Assembly (NCBI RefSeq): GCF_014646675.1
Contig: NZ_BMNS01000005.1
Coordinates: 332,280-376,801, forward strand
Direction: 5' to 3'
DNA length: 44,522 bases
DNA from: Lutibacter litoralis
Lineage (GTDB): Bacteria > Bacteroidota > Bacteroidia > Flavobacteriales > Flavobacteriaceae
This document shows, in pieces, positions 7,734-17,013 of this stretch. The translations under genes were made by a program, and so were the position numbers. Positions within the stretch are counted from its first letter, which is position 1. Every line of letters starts with the position of its first letter. The notes under the pieces were generated by a model. The model was not told where the DNA came from. It saw nothing but the letters and a program-made list of their open reading frames with translations, and made no database searches.

Positions 7734-8657
7734 TTACTTTTTTTGATTTTTTATAATTTGTTTAATCGCAACAATTTCTTTCAATTTTTTTCTTGACTCT
7801 TCAATGGGTGTGCCGAAATAAGTTAAATTCCCTTTAATAGATTTTGTAACACCTGTTTGTCCTAAAACAACTGCATTTTCTCCTATAGTAATTCCGCTAT
7901 TTGTCCCAACTTGTCCCCATAAAGTTACGTTATCTTCAACAATAACGCAGCCTGCAATACCTGTTTGGGCAGCTATCAAACAATTCTCACCTATAATTGT
8001 ATCATGACCTATTTGAACTTGATTGTCAATCTTGGTTCCTTTGCCAATTGTAGTATTTCCTGAAACACCTCTATCTATGGTGCACAATGCACCTATATCT
8101 ACATTATCTTTAATAATAATACTTCCACCAGAAATTAATTTATCATAACCGGTTTTACGTTTTTTATAATAAAATGCATCGGCTCCTAATATTGAACCTG
8201 AATGAATTGTAACATTATTACCAATAGTACAATTATCATAAATTGTAACGTTTGGATAAATTATACAGTTTTTTCCAATAGTAACATTACTTCCAATAAA
8301 AACATTCGGCTGAACAATTGTTCCTTTTCCTATAACAGCTGAATCAGCTATTACTTTATTAGCTGGTTTAAAAGCATTAAAATACTTGGTAAGTTTATTA
8401 AAATCTGAAAAAGGATCTTTGGATATTAATAATGCTTTTCCTTCTGGACAAGCTACTTTTTTATTAATTAAAACAACAGAAGCTTTTGATTTCAAAGCTT
8501 TATCGTAATACTTCGGATGGTCAACAAAAACGATATCACCATCTTCTACAACATGAATTTCGTTGCACCCATAAATTGGAAAATCATCTGGACCAATGTA
8601 TGGAACCTCTAATAATTTTGCAATTTCCAACAAACTATATTTTTGGGGAAATTTCAT
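7734..8657 (-). CDS. LpxD-like UDP-3-O-acylglucosamine N-acyltransferase paralogue
   Basis: The 307-residue protein has an N-terminal LpxD-type domain (about 8-97) and then left-handed parallel beta-helix hexapeptides (IGKGTIV, IGSNVTIG, IGNNVTIH ...; about 105-285). The catalytic His of the family is kept in DNQVQIGHDTIIG (His218). It is a second LpxD-like gene: the canonical one is at 11457-12500. It ends in a basic tail. Its job could be an alternative or late lipid A acylation, or acyl transfer to another nucleotide sugar; sequence does not decide. It starts 4 nt after the efp stop and is likely co-transcribed with it. Confidence 0.8.
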   Translation of the reverse strand: MKFPQKYSLLEIAKLLEVPYIGPDDFPIYGCNEIHVVEDGDIVFVDHPKYYDKALKSKASVVLINKKVACPEGKALLISKDPFSDFNKLTKYFNAFKPANKVIADSAVIGKGTIVQPNVFIGSNVTIGKNCIIYPNVTIYDNCTIGNNVTIHSGSILGADAFYYKKRKTGYDKLISGGSIIIKDNVDIGALCTIDRGVSGNTTIGKGTKIDNQVQIGHDTIIGENCLIAAQTGIAGCVIVEDNVTLWGQVGTNSGITIGENAVVLGQTGVTKSIKGNLTYFGTPIEESRKKLKEIVAIKQIIKNQKK

Positions 8658-8661
8658 AGTT

Positions 8662-9228
8662 TTACTCTTTAACCCTTTCTAAATATGAGCTTTTTGAAGT
8701 GTCTATTTTAATTTTATCACCTTCATTTATAAATAAAGGTACATTAATTTGAGCACCTGTTTCTACAGTTGCTGGTTTTGTAGCGTTAGTAGCTGTATTT
8801 CCTTTAACACCAGGTTCTGTATGCGTTATTTCTAATATTACACTAGAAGGCATTTCTACTGATAAAGGCATACTATCTTCAGTATTAAAAATAACCGTAA
8901 CTACCTCTCCTTCTTTTAAAAGTTCTGGAGTATCAAGTGTTTCTTTGCCTAAAGTAATTTGATTGTAGTCCTCTGTATTCATAAAGTGAAATATATCACC
9001 TTCTGGATATAAAAATTGATACTTTCTAGTTTCTACTCTAATATCTTCAATTTTTCTTCCTGCTGGGAATGTATTGTCTAATAATTTTCCTGTAGATAAA
9101 CTTTTAAGTTTGGTTCTAACAAATGCAGGTCCTTTACCTGGCTTTACATGTAAAAATTCTACTACTTTAAAAATATCATTATTATATTTTATACATAAAC
9201 CGTTTCTAATATCTGATGTTGTTGCCAT
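8662..9228 (-). CDS. efp: Elongation factor P
   Basis: The 188-residue protein has the three-domain EF-P length. The loop HVKPGKGPAFV places Lys32 at the tip that contacts the P-site tRNA, and the C-terminal TEPGVKGNTATNATKPA signature is intact. EF-P relieves ribosome stalling at polyproline. The modification enzyme for Lys32 is not in the window. The gene sits between lpxA and the LpxD-like gene. Confidence 0.96.
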   Translation of the reverse strand: MATTSDIRNGLCIKYNNDIFKVVEFLHVKPGKGPAFVRTKLKSLSTGKLLDNTFPAGRKIEDIRVETRKYQFLYPEGDIFHFMNTEDYNQITLGKETLDTPELLKEGEVVTVIFNTEDSMPLSVEMPSSVILEITHTEPGVKGNTATNATKPATVETGAQINVPLFINEGDKIKIDTSKSSYLERVKE

Positions 9229-9287
9229 TTGTTTTATTTAAGTTCTAAGTTTTAATTTTAAGTTTATTATAAATTTGTAGATTATAA

Positions 9288-10070
9288 TTAACTCCCTGTA
9301 TATCCTTTCATAATACCTCTTTGTGAGTTTTTTATAAAAAGTAATATTTGATCCCTTTCTTTTGTAGCTTCCATTTCGGCTTCAATTATTTCTACCGCTT
9401 GTGAAGTATTGTAATTTTTTTGATATAAAAGCCTAAATACATTCTGTATTTCTCTAATTTTTTCAGTGTCAAATCCCCTTCTTCTTAATCCAATTGAATT
9501 AATTCCTACGTATGAAAGTGGCTCTTTACCAGCTTTGGTATATGGAGGAACATCTTTTCTAACTAAAGACCCACCTGAAACCATTGCATGTTCTCCTATA
9601 TGAATAAATTGATGTACCGCTACCAATCCGCTTAATATTGCAAAATCACCAATTGTAACATGTCCAGCAATTACAGAACCGTTGGCCAAAATACAATTAT
9701 TTCCTATTACACAATCGTGTGCAATGTGTGACGTTGCCATGATTAAACAATTATCTCCAATTTGTGTTTTCCCTAAGGCTTTAGTTCCCCTATTAATGGT
9801 GCAACATTCTCTAATGGTTGTATTATCACCAATAATTGCTAAAGAATCTTCACCATCAAATTTTAAATCTTGTGGAATTGCAGAAATTACTGCTCCTGGA
9901 AAAATTCTACAATTTTTCCCAATTCTTGCACCTTCCATTATGGTAACATTAGACCCAATCCAAGTTCCGGAACCAATAATAACATTATTATGAATTGTTG
10001 TAAAAGGCTCTACTACTACGTTGGTAGCAATTTTGGCACCTGGGTGTATATATGCTAAAGGTTGATTCAT
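9288..10070 (-). CDS. lpxA: Acyl-ACP--UDP-N-acetylglucosamine O-acyltransferase (LpxA)
   Basis: The 260-residue beta-helix enzyme carries out the first lipid A step, transferring 3-hydroxyacyl from ACP to UDP-GlcNAc. Hexapeptide repeats fill residues 8-185, the IxxHxxHDCVIG segment gives His115 and catalytic His118, and the C-terminal helical domain (INSIGLRRRGF ...) starts near 192. The start ATG shares its A with the TAA of lpxC-fabZ (TAATG), indicating translational coupling. Confidence 0.96.
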   Translation of the reverse strand: MNQPLAYIHPGAKIATNVVVEPFTTIHNNVIIGSGTWIGSNVTIMEGARIGKNCRIFPGAVISAIPQDLKFDGEDSLAIIGDNTTIRECCTINRGTKALGKTQIGDNCLIMATSHIAHDCVIGNNCILANGSVIAGHVTIGDFAILSGLVAVHQFIHIGEHAMVSGGSLVRKDVPPYTKAGKEPLSYVGINSIGLRRRGFDTEKIREIQNVFRLLYQKNYNTSQAVEIIEAEMEATKERDQILLFIKNSQRGIMKGYTGS

Positions 10071-11467
10071 TATTCTTTAGGTTTTTTTGCAATTTGTGCC
10101 ATTAATTCGGCTTCCACAACTAATTTTCCATTTGCATAACCGTAAGATTGCATATGACAAATACCACGTCTAATAGGAGATATTAATTCGGCTTTAAATA
10201 TTAAGGTATCACCTGGTAATACTTTTTGTTTAAATTTAACATTATCCATTTTCATAAAATATGTTAAATAGTTTTCTGGATCTGGTACCGTACTCAATAC
10301 TAAAACCCCTCCACATTGTGCCATAGCTTCAACTTGTAATACACCGGGCATTACAGGTGCTCCAGGAAAATGTCCAACAAAAAAATCTTCATTCATTGTA
10401 ACATTTTTCATACCAACAACATGAGTATCTGAAAGTTCAATAATTCTATCTATTAATAAAAATGGAGGCCTATGTGGTAAAATATTCATTATTTCATGAA
10501 TATCCATAAGTGGTGGCTGATTTAAATCAAAAGTAGGAACTTTATTTCTTTTTTCTTGTTTAATAATTTTTTGAAGTTTTTTAGCAAATATAGTATTTAT
10601 TAAATGTCCTGGTTTATTTGCTATAACTTTTCCTTTAATTCTGGTACCTGCCAAAGCTAAATCTCCAATTACATCTAACAATTTATGTCTTGCTGCCTCA
10701 TTGGCCCAACGTAACGTTAAATTATCTAATATTCCATTAGGTTTTACAGTTAGCGTATCTTTGTTAAAGGCTTTCTTTAATTTGGTCATAGTTGCTTCTG
10801 AGATTTCTTTATCTACATAAACTATGGCATTGTTTAAATCTCCACCTTTAATTAAATCGTTGTCTAGCAGCATTTCAAGTTCATGTAAAAAACTAAAAGT
10901 ACGTGCATCTGAAATTTCCTTTTTAAAATCTTTTAACGAATTTAAAGTGGCATTTTGTGTGCCAAGAACTTTTGTTCCAAAATCTACCATTGCTGTAATT
11001 TGGTACTCATCAGAAGGCATTAAAATAATTTCGCTGCCAGTTTCTTCATCTTTGTAAGAAATTATTTCTTTAACTACATATTCTTCTCTTTCTGCTTTTT
11101 GTTCTTGAATTCCAGCTTTTTCAAGTGCTTCAATAAACTGCCTAGAAGAACCGTCCATTATTGGAGGTTCCGCACTATTTATTTCAATACAAATATTATC
11201 AATATCCAAGGCAACAACTGCCGCCAAAACATGCTCAGATGTATTTACAAAAACACCTCTCTTTTCTAAATTTGTACCACGTTGTGTATTAACAACATAT
11301 TCTGCACTTGCTTCAATTACAGGTTCTCCTTCCAAATCAATTCTAACAAAAGCATACCCATAATTAACTGGTGCAGGTTTAAATGTCATAGTAACTTTAT
11401 TACCTGTATGCAAACCAACTCCAGAGAGCGTTACCTCATTTTTAATTGTTTTTTGTTTAGTACTCAT
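10070..11467 (-). CDS. lpxC: Fused UDP-3-O-acyl-GlcNAc deacetylase / 3-hydroxyacyl-ACP dehydratase
   Basis: The 465-residue protein joins LpxC (about 1-305) and FabZ (about 318-463), a fusion usual for Bacteroidota. LpxC zinc ligands are His79 (SEHVLAA), His261 and Asp265 (RHKLLDVIGD). His288 is in the PGH motif. In FabZ, LPHRPPF carries His332, GHFPGAPVMPG follows, and E380 lies in QVEAMAQ. One polypeptide thus commits UDP-GlcNAc to lipid A and also dehydrates hydroxyacyl-ACP, balancing lipid A against phospholipid acyl chains. The start overlaps the lpxD end by 11 nt. Confidence 0.96.
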   Translation of the reverse strand: MSTKQKTIKNEVTLSGVGLHTGNKVTMTFKPAPVNYGYAFVRIDLEGEPVIEASAEYVVNTQRGTNLEKRGVFVNTSEHVLAAVVALDIDNICIEINSAEPPIMDGSSRQFIEALEKAGIQEQKAEREEYVVKEIISYKDEETGSEIILMPSDEYQITAMVDFGTKVLGTQNATLNSLKDFKKEISDARTFSFLHELEMLLDNDLIKGGDLNNAIVYVDKEISEATMTKLKKAFNKDTLTVKPNGILDNLTLRWANEAARHKLLDVIGDLALAGTRIKGKVIANKPGHLINTIFAKKLQKIIKQEKRNKVPTFDLNQPPLMDIHEIMNILPHRPPFLLIDRIIELSDTHVVGMKNVTMNEDFFVGHFPGAPVMPGVLQVEAMAQCGGVLVLSTVPDPENYLTYFMKMDNVKFKQKVLPGDTLIFKAELISPIRRGICHMQSYGYANGKLVVEAELMAQIAKKPKE

Positions 11468-12500
11468 ATTTTTCTTTTAAAGCTTTTACTTTTTTCTCTA
11501 AACTATTAATTGTTGCTACAATACTTGGTAATTTTCTAAAATAAACATACGATTTATTAAAATCTGAATATCCAAAGGCAGGTGTGCCCTGAATAATTTC
11601 ATCATCTTTTATGTTTTTACCAATTCCTGATTGTGCTTGTATCCTAACATTATTCCCAATTGTTAAATGTCCCGCAATACCTACTTGTCCACCAATCATA
11701 CAGTTTTCTCCTATTTTTGAGGAACCTGCAATACCTGTTTGTGCAGCGATTACAGTGTTTTTACCAATTTCAACATTATGCGCTACTTGAATTTGGTTGT
11801 CTAACTTTACGCCTTCCCTTATAATTGTTGAACCTAAGGTTGCCCTATCAATTGTTGTTACCGCACCAATATCTACATAATCTTCAATTATTACATTTCC
11901 AATTTGAGGAATTTTATCATAAACACCATCCTTACTCGGTGCAAAGCCAAATCCATCTGCGCCAATAATTGCTCCTGAATTTATAACACAGTTATTGCCA
12001 ATTTCAGTTTCAGAATATATTTTAGCTCCAGAAAATAAAACAACATTATCTCCAATTTTTACATTATCTCCAATATAGACATTCGGATAAATTTTTGCAT
12101 TCTTCCCAATACTAACATTATTGCCAATATATGCGAATGCTCCAATATAAATATCTTCTAAAACTTTGGCACTTTTTGCTATAAAGGAAGGTTCTTCTAT
12201 ACCTGATTTTTGAGATTTAGCTTGATTATAATATTCTAATAATAAGGCAAAAGATTGATAGGCATCATCAACTTTTATAAGTGTTGTGTTATACTCCTTT
12301 TCTGGAATAAAATGTTTCCCAACTATTGCAATAGATGCTTTTGTTGAATAAATATACGGTGTATATTTTGGATTGGACAAAAAAGTTAACGAACCTTTTT
12401 CTCCTTCTTCAATTTTAGAAAGTTTATAAACTTCCACGTCTGCGTCCCCCTCAATATCTCCTCCTAAAATTTCTGCTATTTGGCTTGCTGTAAATTTCAT
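11457..12500 (-). CDS. lpxD: UDP-3-O-(3-hydroxyacyl)glucosamine N-acyltransferase
   Basis: The 347-residue protein starts at the ATG at 12500 (MKFTASQIAEILGG), the family's usual N-terminus; a TTG three codons upstream is inside the -7 box and unlikely. The N-terminal uridine-binding domain (1-100) is followed by beta-helix repeats (105-330), with catalytic His241 in QIQVAHNVEIG. It performs the third lipid A step. The promoter box ends only 6 nt before the ATG, which suggests a leaderless or nearly leaderless mRNA for the lpxD-lpxC/fabZ-lpxA group. Confidence 0.95.
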   Translation of the reverse strand: MKFTASQIAEILGGDIEGDADVEVYKLSKIEEGEKGSLTFLSNPKYTPYIYSTKASIAIVGKHFIPEKEYNTTLIKVDDAYQSFALLLEYYNQAKSQKSGIEEPSFIAKSAKVLEDIYIGAFAYIGNNVSIGKNAKIYPNVYIGDNVKIGDNVVLFSGAKIYSETEIGNNCVINSGAIIGADGFGFAPSKDGVYDKIPQIGNVIIEDYVDIGAVTTIDRATLGSTIIREGVKLDNQIQVAHNVEIGKNTVIAAQTGIAGSSKIGENCMIGGQVGIAGHLTIGNNVRIQAQSGIGKNIKDDEIIQGTPAFGYSDFNKSYVYFRKLPSIVATINSLEKKVKALKEKYEY

Positions 12501-12506
12501 TTGATG

Positions 12507-12514
12507 CAAAAGTA
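12507..12514 (-). promoter_or_regulatory. -7 element immediately before lpxD
   Basis: Leftward it reads TACTTTTG, matching TAnnTTTG, with 6 nt between its last base and the ATG. Transcription would begin at or within a few nt of the start codon. Confidence 0.45.
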
Positions 12515-12534
12515 AAAAAAAAGTATCACTATAC

Positions 12535-13764
12535 CTATTTCTTTGGATAACACAAGTAATACTTATTTACTGGTTTAGATAGTGCTTGAATATTTAAATG
12601 ATCTGATGCTTCAATAACATCTTTAACGTCTCCATTTTTAAAAACTAATTTTATAGTGCTCTTTGTTGAATCATAAGCTTGGTTGCTAATTTTACCACTA
12701 TAAACTAAATAATTTACTTCGTCATCATTTAAATTAAATGTCTTTTTTAAGTGTTTTTTTACGCTCTCAATTTCTTCTTTAGTGAATGGATGATTTTGCA
12801 ATTCAACTTTTGGTAACTTTCTATTAATTAAATTCTCCGATAATTTTGAAAGAATTAAATCCTTATTAGAAATCCATTCTTTAATGGAAGCCAACACATC
12901 ATAATCATCTAATTTTGCAAATATTTTAAGTGTTGCTGAATTAAAATTTTCTTCGCTTATCTGATTGATTAAAAAATAATTAAACGCCTTACTAGCAGGT
13001 AATTTAGCTCCTTCAAACACTAATTCTTTAGCTCGTAAAAGCACTTTTTCTAATAATTTCTCTGCCCCCAAGCCAGTTTTGTGTAAATAAACTTGCCAAT
13101 ACATTAAACGCCTTGCAACAATAAATTTTTCTACTGAATAAATCCCTTTTTCTTCAACAACTAAATCATCATTTTTCACATTTAACATAGTAATTAAACG
13201 TTCCGAATTTATATTCCCTTCAGAAACTCCTGTATAAAAACTATCTCTTTTTAAATAATCTAATCGATCCATATCTAGCTGACTAGCAATTAATTGATAA
13301 AAGAATTTACGATTGTAATCTCCTCTAAAAATTGTGATTGCCAAAGTCAATTTTCCTTTAAACTCTTCGTTTAAAGCTTCCATAAACTTTAAAGAAATTG
13401 TTTCATGATGTATTCCTGTAGCAATACTTTGCTCTAGCGCATGTGAAAATGGCCCGTGACCAATGTCATGCAATAAAATGGCTATATAAAGTGCATTTGC
13501 CTCTTCGTCTGAAATTTCAACACCTTTAAATTTTAAGATGCGTACAGTTTTCTGCATTAAATGCATACAACCCAAGGCGTGATGAAATCTTGTATGATGC
13601 GCTCCAGGATATACCAAATGCGATAAACCCATTTGAGATATTCTTCTTAAACGCTGAAAGTAAGGATGTTCTATTAAATCGTATATTAAAGCATTCGGAA
13701 TGGTAATAAAACCGTAAATTGGATCGTTTAATATTTTAAGTTTGTTCGTGTTTTTTTCGTTCAA
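12535..13764 (-). CDS. HD-domain phosphohydrolase (dGTPase-like)
   Basis: The 409-residue protein has the HD metal motif spread over RFHHALGCMHL (about 59-69) and LLHDIGHGPFSHALE (about 96-110), as in SamHD1/dGTPase-type nucleotide hydrolases. The N-terminus NDPIYGFITIPN and PYFQRLRRISQMG are typical of this bacterial subfamily. The start appears to be TTG at 13764, since no in-frame ATG precedes the conserved region. The natural substrate is unknown. A -7 box is at 13790-13797. It is the gene upstream of lpxD, with 34 nt between. Confidence 0.85.
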   Translation of the reverse strand: MNEKNTNKLKILNDPIYGFITIPNALIYDLIEHPYFQRLRRISQMGLSHLVYPGAHHTRFHHALGCMHLMQKTVRILKFKGVEISDEEANALYIAILLHDIGHGPFSHALEQSIATGIHHETISLKFMEALNEEFKGKLTLAITIFRGDYNRKFFYQLIASQLDMDRLDYLKRDSFYTGVSEGNINSERLITMLNVKNDDLVVEEKGIYSVEKFIVARRLMYWQVYLHKTGLGAEKLLEKVLLRAKELVFEGAKLPASKAFNYFLINQISEENFNSATLKIFAKLDDYDVLASIKEWISNKDLILSKLSENLINRKLPKVELQNHPFTKEEIESVKKHLKKTFNLNDDEVNYLVYSGKISNQAYDSTKSTIKLVFKNGDVKDVIEASDHLNIQALSKPVNKYYLCYPKK

Positions 13765-13789
13765 AACAATTATTTTATTAATAATGCTA

Positions 13790-13797
13790 CAAAGATA
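13790..13797 (-). promoter_or_regulatory. -7 element upstream of the HD phosphohydrolase gene
   Basis: Leftward it reads TATCTTTG (TAnnTTTG). It predicts a leader of about 18 nt before the TTG start at 13764, which supports that start. It lies just before porX on the other strand. Confidence 0.4.
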
Positions 13798-13806
13798 ACA
13801 AACAAT

Positions 13807-15357
13807 ATGAGTGAAATAAGTATTTTATGGGTTGATGATGAAATTGATTTATTAAAACCACACATTCTATTTTTAGAAAAAAAAGGATATGCTGTTACAA
13901 AATGTAATAATGGTGCTGATGCCATTGATTTATGTGAAGAAAACAATTACGATATTGTTTTTTTAGATGAAAATATGCCAGGATTAAGCGGATTAGAAAC
14001 CTTGTCCGAAATTAAAAGCAAACGCGCAAATCTTCCAATTGTAATGATTACTAAGAGCGAAGAGGAATATATTATGGAAGATGCTATTGGAAATAAAATT
14101 GCCGATTATTTAATAAAACCTGTAAACCCGCATCAAATTTTATTAAGCCTTAAAAAGAATTTAGACCATTCTCGCCTAGTTTCAGAAAAAACCACTTCTA
14201 ATTACCAACAAGAATTTAGAAAAATAGCAATGGATTTAGCTATGGTCAATTCTTATAAAGAATGGATTACAGTTTATAAAAAGTTGGTTTACTGGGAGTT
14301 GGAGCTTGAAAACATTAGCGACTCTGGAATGGTAGAAATTCTAGAGAGTCAGAAACAAGAAGCGAATTCGTTATTCTTTAAATTTATTAAAAGGAATTAC
14401 CAAGATTGGATTCAAAATCCTGAAGAAGCTCCAATTTTATCAAACACTTTGTTTAAAAAAATTATAATTCCCGAGGTTAAAACTTCAAAAGGAACGCTTT
14501 TAGTAGTAATTGATAATTTACGATACGACCAATTTAATATCATTGAAAAAACAATTACTGAATACTATAAAAAACAATTTGAAGTTCCTTATTTAAGTAT
14601 TCTACCAACAGCGACACAGTATGCTAGAAATTCCATTTTTTCGGGCTTAATGCCTTTAGAAATGGAACAACAACATCCAGATTTTTGGAAAAACGATACC
14701 GATGAGGGTGGTAAAAACTTATATGAAAAAGAATTTTTAGAAGCACAGCTACAACGACTTAGAGAAGACTTAAAATTTGAATATTATAAGATTACCAATT
14801 TAAAATCTGGTAAACAATTAGCTGATAGCTTTAATAGTGTAAAAGAAAATGACTTAACCGTTATTGTGTACAATTTTGTTGATATGATTTCACATGCAAA
14901 AACCGAAATGGAGGTTATTAAAGAATTAGCAAGAGACGACAAAGCCTATAGGTCTTTAACAAACAGCTGGTTTTTAAATTCGCCTTTATTAGAAATAATT
15001 CAAAAAGCACAAAAACTTGGATTAAAATTAATTGTTACAACTGACCACGGAACTATAAATTCAAAAGCTCCTTCAAAGGTTATTGGCGACAAAAATATCA
15101 GCTCAAATTTAAGATACAAAACCGGTAAAAGCCTTTCGTATGAAGATAAAGAAGTTTTTGCAATTAAAAATCCAAAAGATATTTTATTACCTTCTTTATC
15201 CATGAATAGTTCTTTTATTTTTGCAAAAGAAGATTATTTCTTCGCATATCCTAATAATTACAATCATTTTGTAAAATATTATAGAAATACATACCAACAC
15301 GGAGGTATTTCTTTAGAGGAAATGATAATTCCATGTGCTATATTTGTAGCGAAATAA
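13807..15357 (+). CDS. porX: Type IX secretion response regulator PorX (receiver + PglZ)
   Basis: The 516-residue protein begins with a receiver domain (1-120): acidic pair D10-D11, phospho-acceptor D54 in FLDENMPG, T82 and K104. A helical linker leads to a PglZ domain of the alkaline phosphatase superfamily (about 225-515), with LLVVIDNLRYDQF (D236), LPTATQYARNSIFSG (Thr at 268/270) and TTDHGT (D413, H414) as metal-site candidates. PorX is the cytoplasmic regulator linked to PorY and T9SS gene expression and gliding. None of the secretion genes are in the window. It diverges from the HD gene. Confidence 0.95.
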   Translation: MSEISILWVDDEIDLLKPHILFLEKKGYAVTKCNNGADAIDLCEENNYDIVFLDENMPGLSGLETLSEIKSKRANLPIVMITKSEEEYIMEDAIGNKIADYLIKPVNPHQILLSLKKNLDHSRLVSEKTTSNYQQEFRKIAMDLAMVNSYKEWITVYKKLVYWELELENISDSGMVEILESQKQEANSLFFKFIKRNYQDWIQNPEEAPILSNTLFKKIIIPEVKTSKGTLLVVIDNLRYDQFNIIEKTITEYYKKQFEVPYLSILPTATQYARNSIFSGLMPLEMEQQHPDFWKNDTDEGGKNLYEKEFLEAQLQRLREDLKFEYYKITNLKSGKQLADSFNSVKENDLTVIVYNFVDMISHAKTEMEVIKELARDDKAYRSLTNSWFLNSPLLEIIQKAQKLGLKLIVTTDHGTINSKAPSKVIGDKNISSNLRYKTGKSLSYEDKEVFAIKNPKDILLPSLSMNSSFIFAKEDYFFAYPNNYNHFVKYYRNTYQHGGISLEEMIIPCAIFVAK

Positions 15358-15400
15358 TTCGGCTATTAGCTTTTTGCTTATGGCCTTTAGCCTTTAAAAT
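15358..15400. repeat. Short GGCT/AGCC-rich spacer repeat
   Basis: Between porX and tsaE the spacer contains GGCTATTAGC and GGCCTTTAGCC, imperfect copies of one motif. It is short and may be a decayed simple repeat. Confidence 0.3.
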
Positions 15401-15817
15401 ATGATTAAAAACTACACACTACAACAACTTCCAGAAATTGCTAAAGAAGTTATTGATTTTTCAAAACATAAGGTACTACTTTTTTATGGAGAAATGGGTG
15501 TCGGAAAAACAACACTTATAAAAGAAATTGTTAAACAATTAGGTGTTTTAGATACAGTAAGCTCCCCTACTTTTTCATTAGTTAACGAATACCATTGTTC
15601 AAAAAATGAAAAAGTTTATCATTTCGATTTTTATAGAATTAATAAAGAAGAGGAAGCTATGGATATGGGAATTGAAGAATATTTTTACAGTAACAACTGG
15701 TGTTTAGTAGAATGGCCAAATAAAGTAGAAAATTTATTACCTTTAAACTCAGTAATTATTACAATTACAGCATTAGAAAATCAGCTACGAACAATAGAAG
15801 TTAGAAATAATGAGTAA
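15401..15817 (+). CDS. tsaE: tRNA threonylcarbamoyladenosine ATPase TsaE
   Basis: The 138-residue P-loop protein has Walker A GEMGVGKTT (30-38), the family signature SSPTFSLVNEY (about 51-61), HFDFYRI, and the C-terminal EWPNK. TsaE works with TsaB and TsaD to make t6A at position 37 of ANN-decoding tRNAs. Its final 8 nt overlap ald, so the two are cotranslated although functionally unrelated; this order may be conserved in relatives. Confidence 0.95.
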   Translation: MIKNYTLQQLPEIAKEVIDFSKHKVLLFYGEMGVGKTTLIKEIVKQLGVLDTVSSPTFSLVNEYHCSKNEKVYHFDFYRINKEEEAMDMGIEEYFYSNNWCLVEWPNKVENLLPLNSVIITITALENQLRTIEVRNNE

Positions 15818-17012
15818 AAAAATTACTTCACCATTTAGCAAACAAGAGCTAATTCCGCAAGAGGAAACTTTGGAAGTTAGCAAACAAAAAGGCTCCCTTG
15901 TTATTGGAATTCCTAAAGAAACACATTATCAAGAGAAGCGTGTTTGCCTAACACCAGATGCTGTTGCAGCGTTAACAAATCAAGGTCATAAATTTATTAT
16001 TGAAACAGGTGCAGGTGAAGGTGCTAATTTTTCTGACAACGAATATTCTGAAGCTGGTGCAAAAATATCATATGATGTTAAAGAAGTTTTTGGTTGTCAT
16101 ATTATTTTAAAAGTAGAACCACCTTCGTTAGATGAAATACAGTTAATACATCCGCAAAGTATTTTATTCTCTGCGTTACAACTTAAAACACAAACTAAAA
16201 AATATTTTGAAGCATTAGCAAGGAAGCATATTACAGCTGTAGCATTTGACTTTATTAGAGACGAACAAGGAATATATTCAGTAGTAAAATCTTTAAGTGA
16301 AATTGCAGGTACTGCCTCTATTTTAATTGCAGCTGAAATGATGAGTAAAGATAAAGAAGGTAATGGATTGCTATTAGGAAATATTAGTGGTGTACCTCCT
16401 ACCGAAGTTGTAATTTTAGGTGCAGGAACCGTTGCAGAATTTGCAGCTAGATCCGCTATTGGTTTAGGTGCAAATGTAAAAGTTTTTGATAATTCTTTAA
16501 CTAAATTAAGAAGTTTACAACACAATTTAGGAAGACCTATCTATACTTCAACCATACAACCAAAAACACTTCAAAAGGCTTTAATGCGTTGCGATATAGC
16601 TATTGGAGCAGTTAGAGGAAATTCTCGTTCACCTGTACTAGTTACTGAAGCCATGGTGCAACAAATGAAAACGGGTGCCGTAATTGTTGATGTTAGTATA
16701 GATCGTGGTGGATGTTTTGAAACTTCTGAAGTTACAACGCATAAAAATCCTATTGTAGAAAAATTTGGGGTTATTCATTATTGCGTGCCAAATATCCCAT
16801 CTAGATATTCTAGAACGGCCTCATTATCAATAAGTAACATATTTACACCCTACCTTTCAAATATTTCAGAAGAAGGTGGATTTGAAAATGCTGTGAGATT
16901 TGATAAAAGTTTACAAAAAGGAATGTATTTTTACCACGGAATTTTAACTAACAAATCTGTAGGAGATTGGTTTAACATTCCTTTTAGAGATATAAACTTA
17001 TTATTTTTGTAG
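15810..17012 (+). CDS. ald: Alanine dehydrogenase (AlaDH/PNT family)
   Basis: The 400-residue protein has the N-terminal substrate domain with IGIPKETHYQEKRVCLTP (about 32-49) and the Rossmann NAD site VVILGAGTVAEFAARSA followed by VKVFD. MKTGAVIVDVSIDRGGCFET completes the family signature. It interconverts alanine and pyruvate with NAD. Compared with the roughly 370-residue enzymes it has about 30 extra N-terminal residues, which I think is common in this phylum. It overlaps tsaE by 8 nt and is followed after 1 nt by the next gene. Confidence 0.9.
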   Translation: MSKKITSPFSKQELIPQEETLEVSKQKGSLVIGIPKETHYQEKRVCLTPDAVAALTNQGHKFIIETGAGEGANFSDNEYSEAGAKISYDVKEVFGCHIILKVEPPSLDEIQLIHPQSILFSALQLKTQTKKYFEALARKHITAVAFDFIRDEQGIYSVVKSLSEIAGTASILIAAEMMSKDKEGNGLLLGNISGVPPTEVVILGAGTVAEFAARSAIGLGANVKVFDNSLTKLRSLQHNLGRPIYTSTIQPKTLQKALMRCDIAIGAVRGNSRSPVLVTEAMVQQMKTGAVIVDVSIDRGGCFETSEVTTHKNPIVEKFGVIHYCVPNIPSRYSRTASLSISNIFTPYLSNISEEGGFENAVRFDKSLQKGMYFYHGILTNKSVGDWFNIPFRDINLLFL

Positions 17013-17013
17013 T

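Noticed and set aside
9682..9993. A 103-residue open frame opposite lpxA, and another opposite ald at 16097-16525
   Set aside because: They mirror the codon pattern of well-supported genes on the other strand, have no recognisable domain, and lack a promoter or start context.
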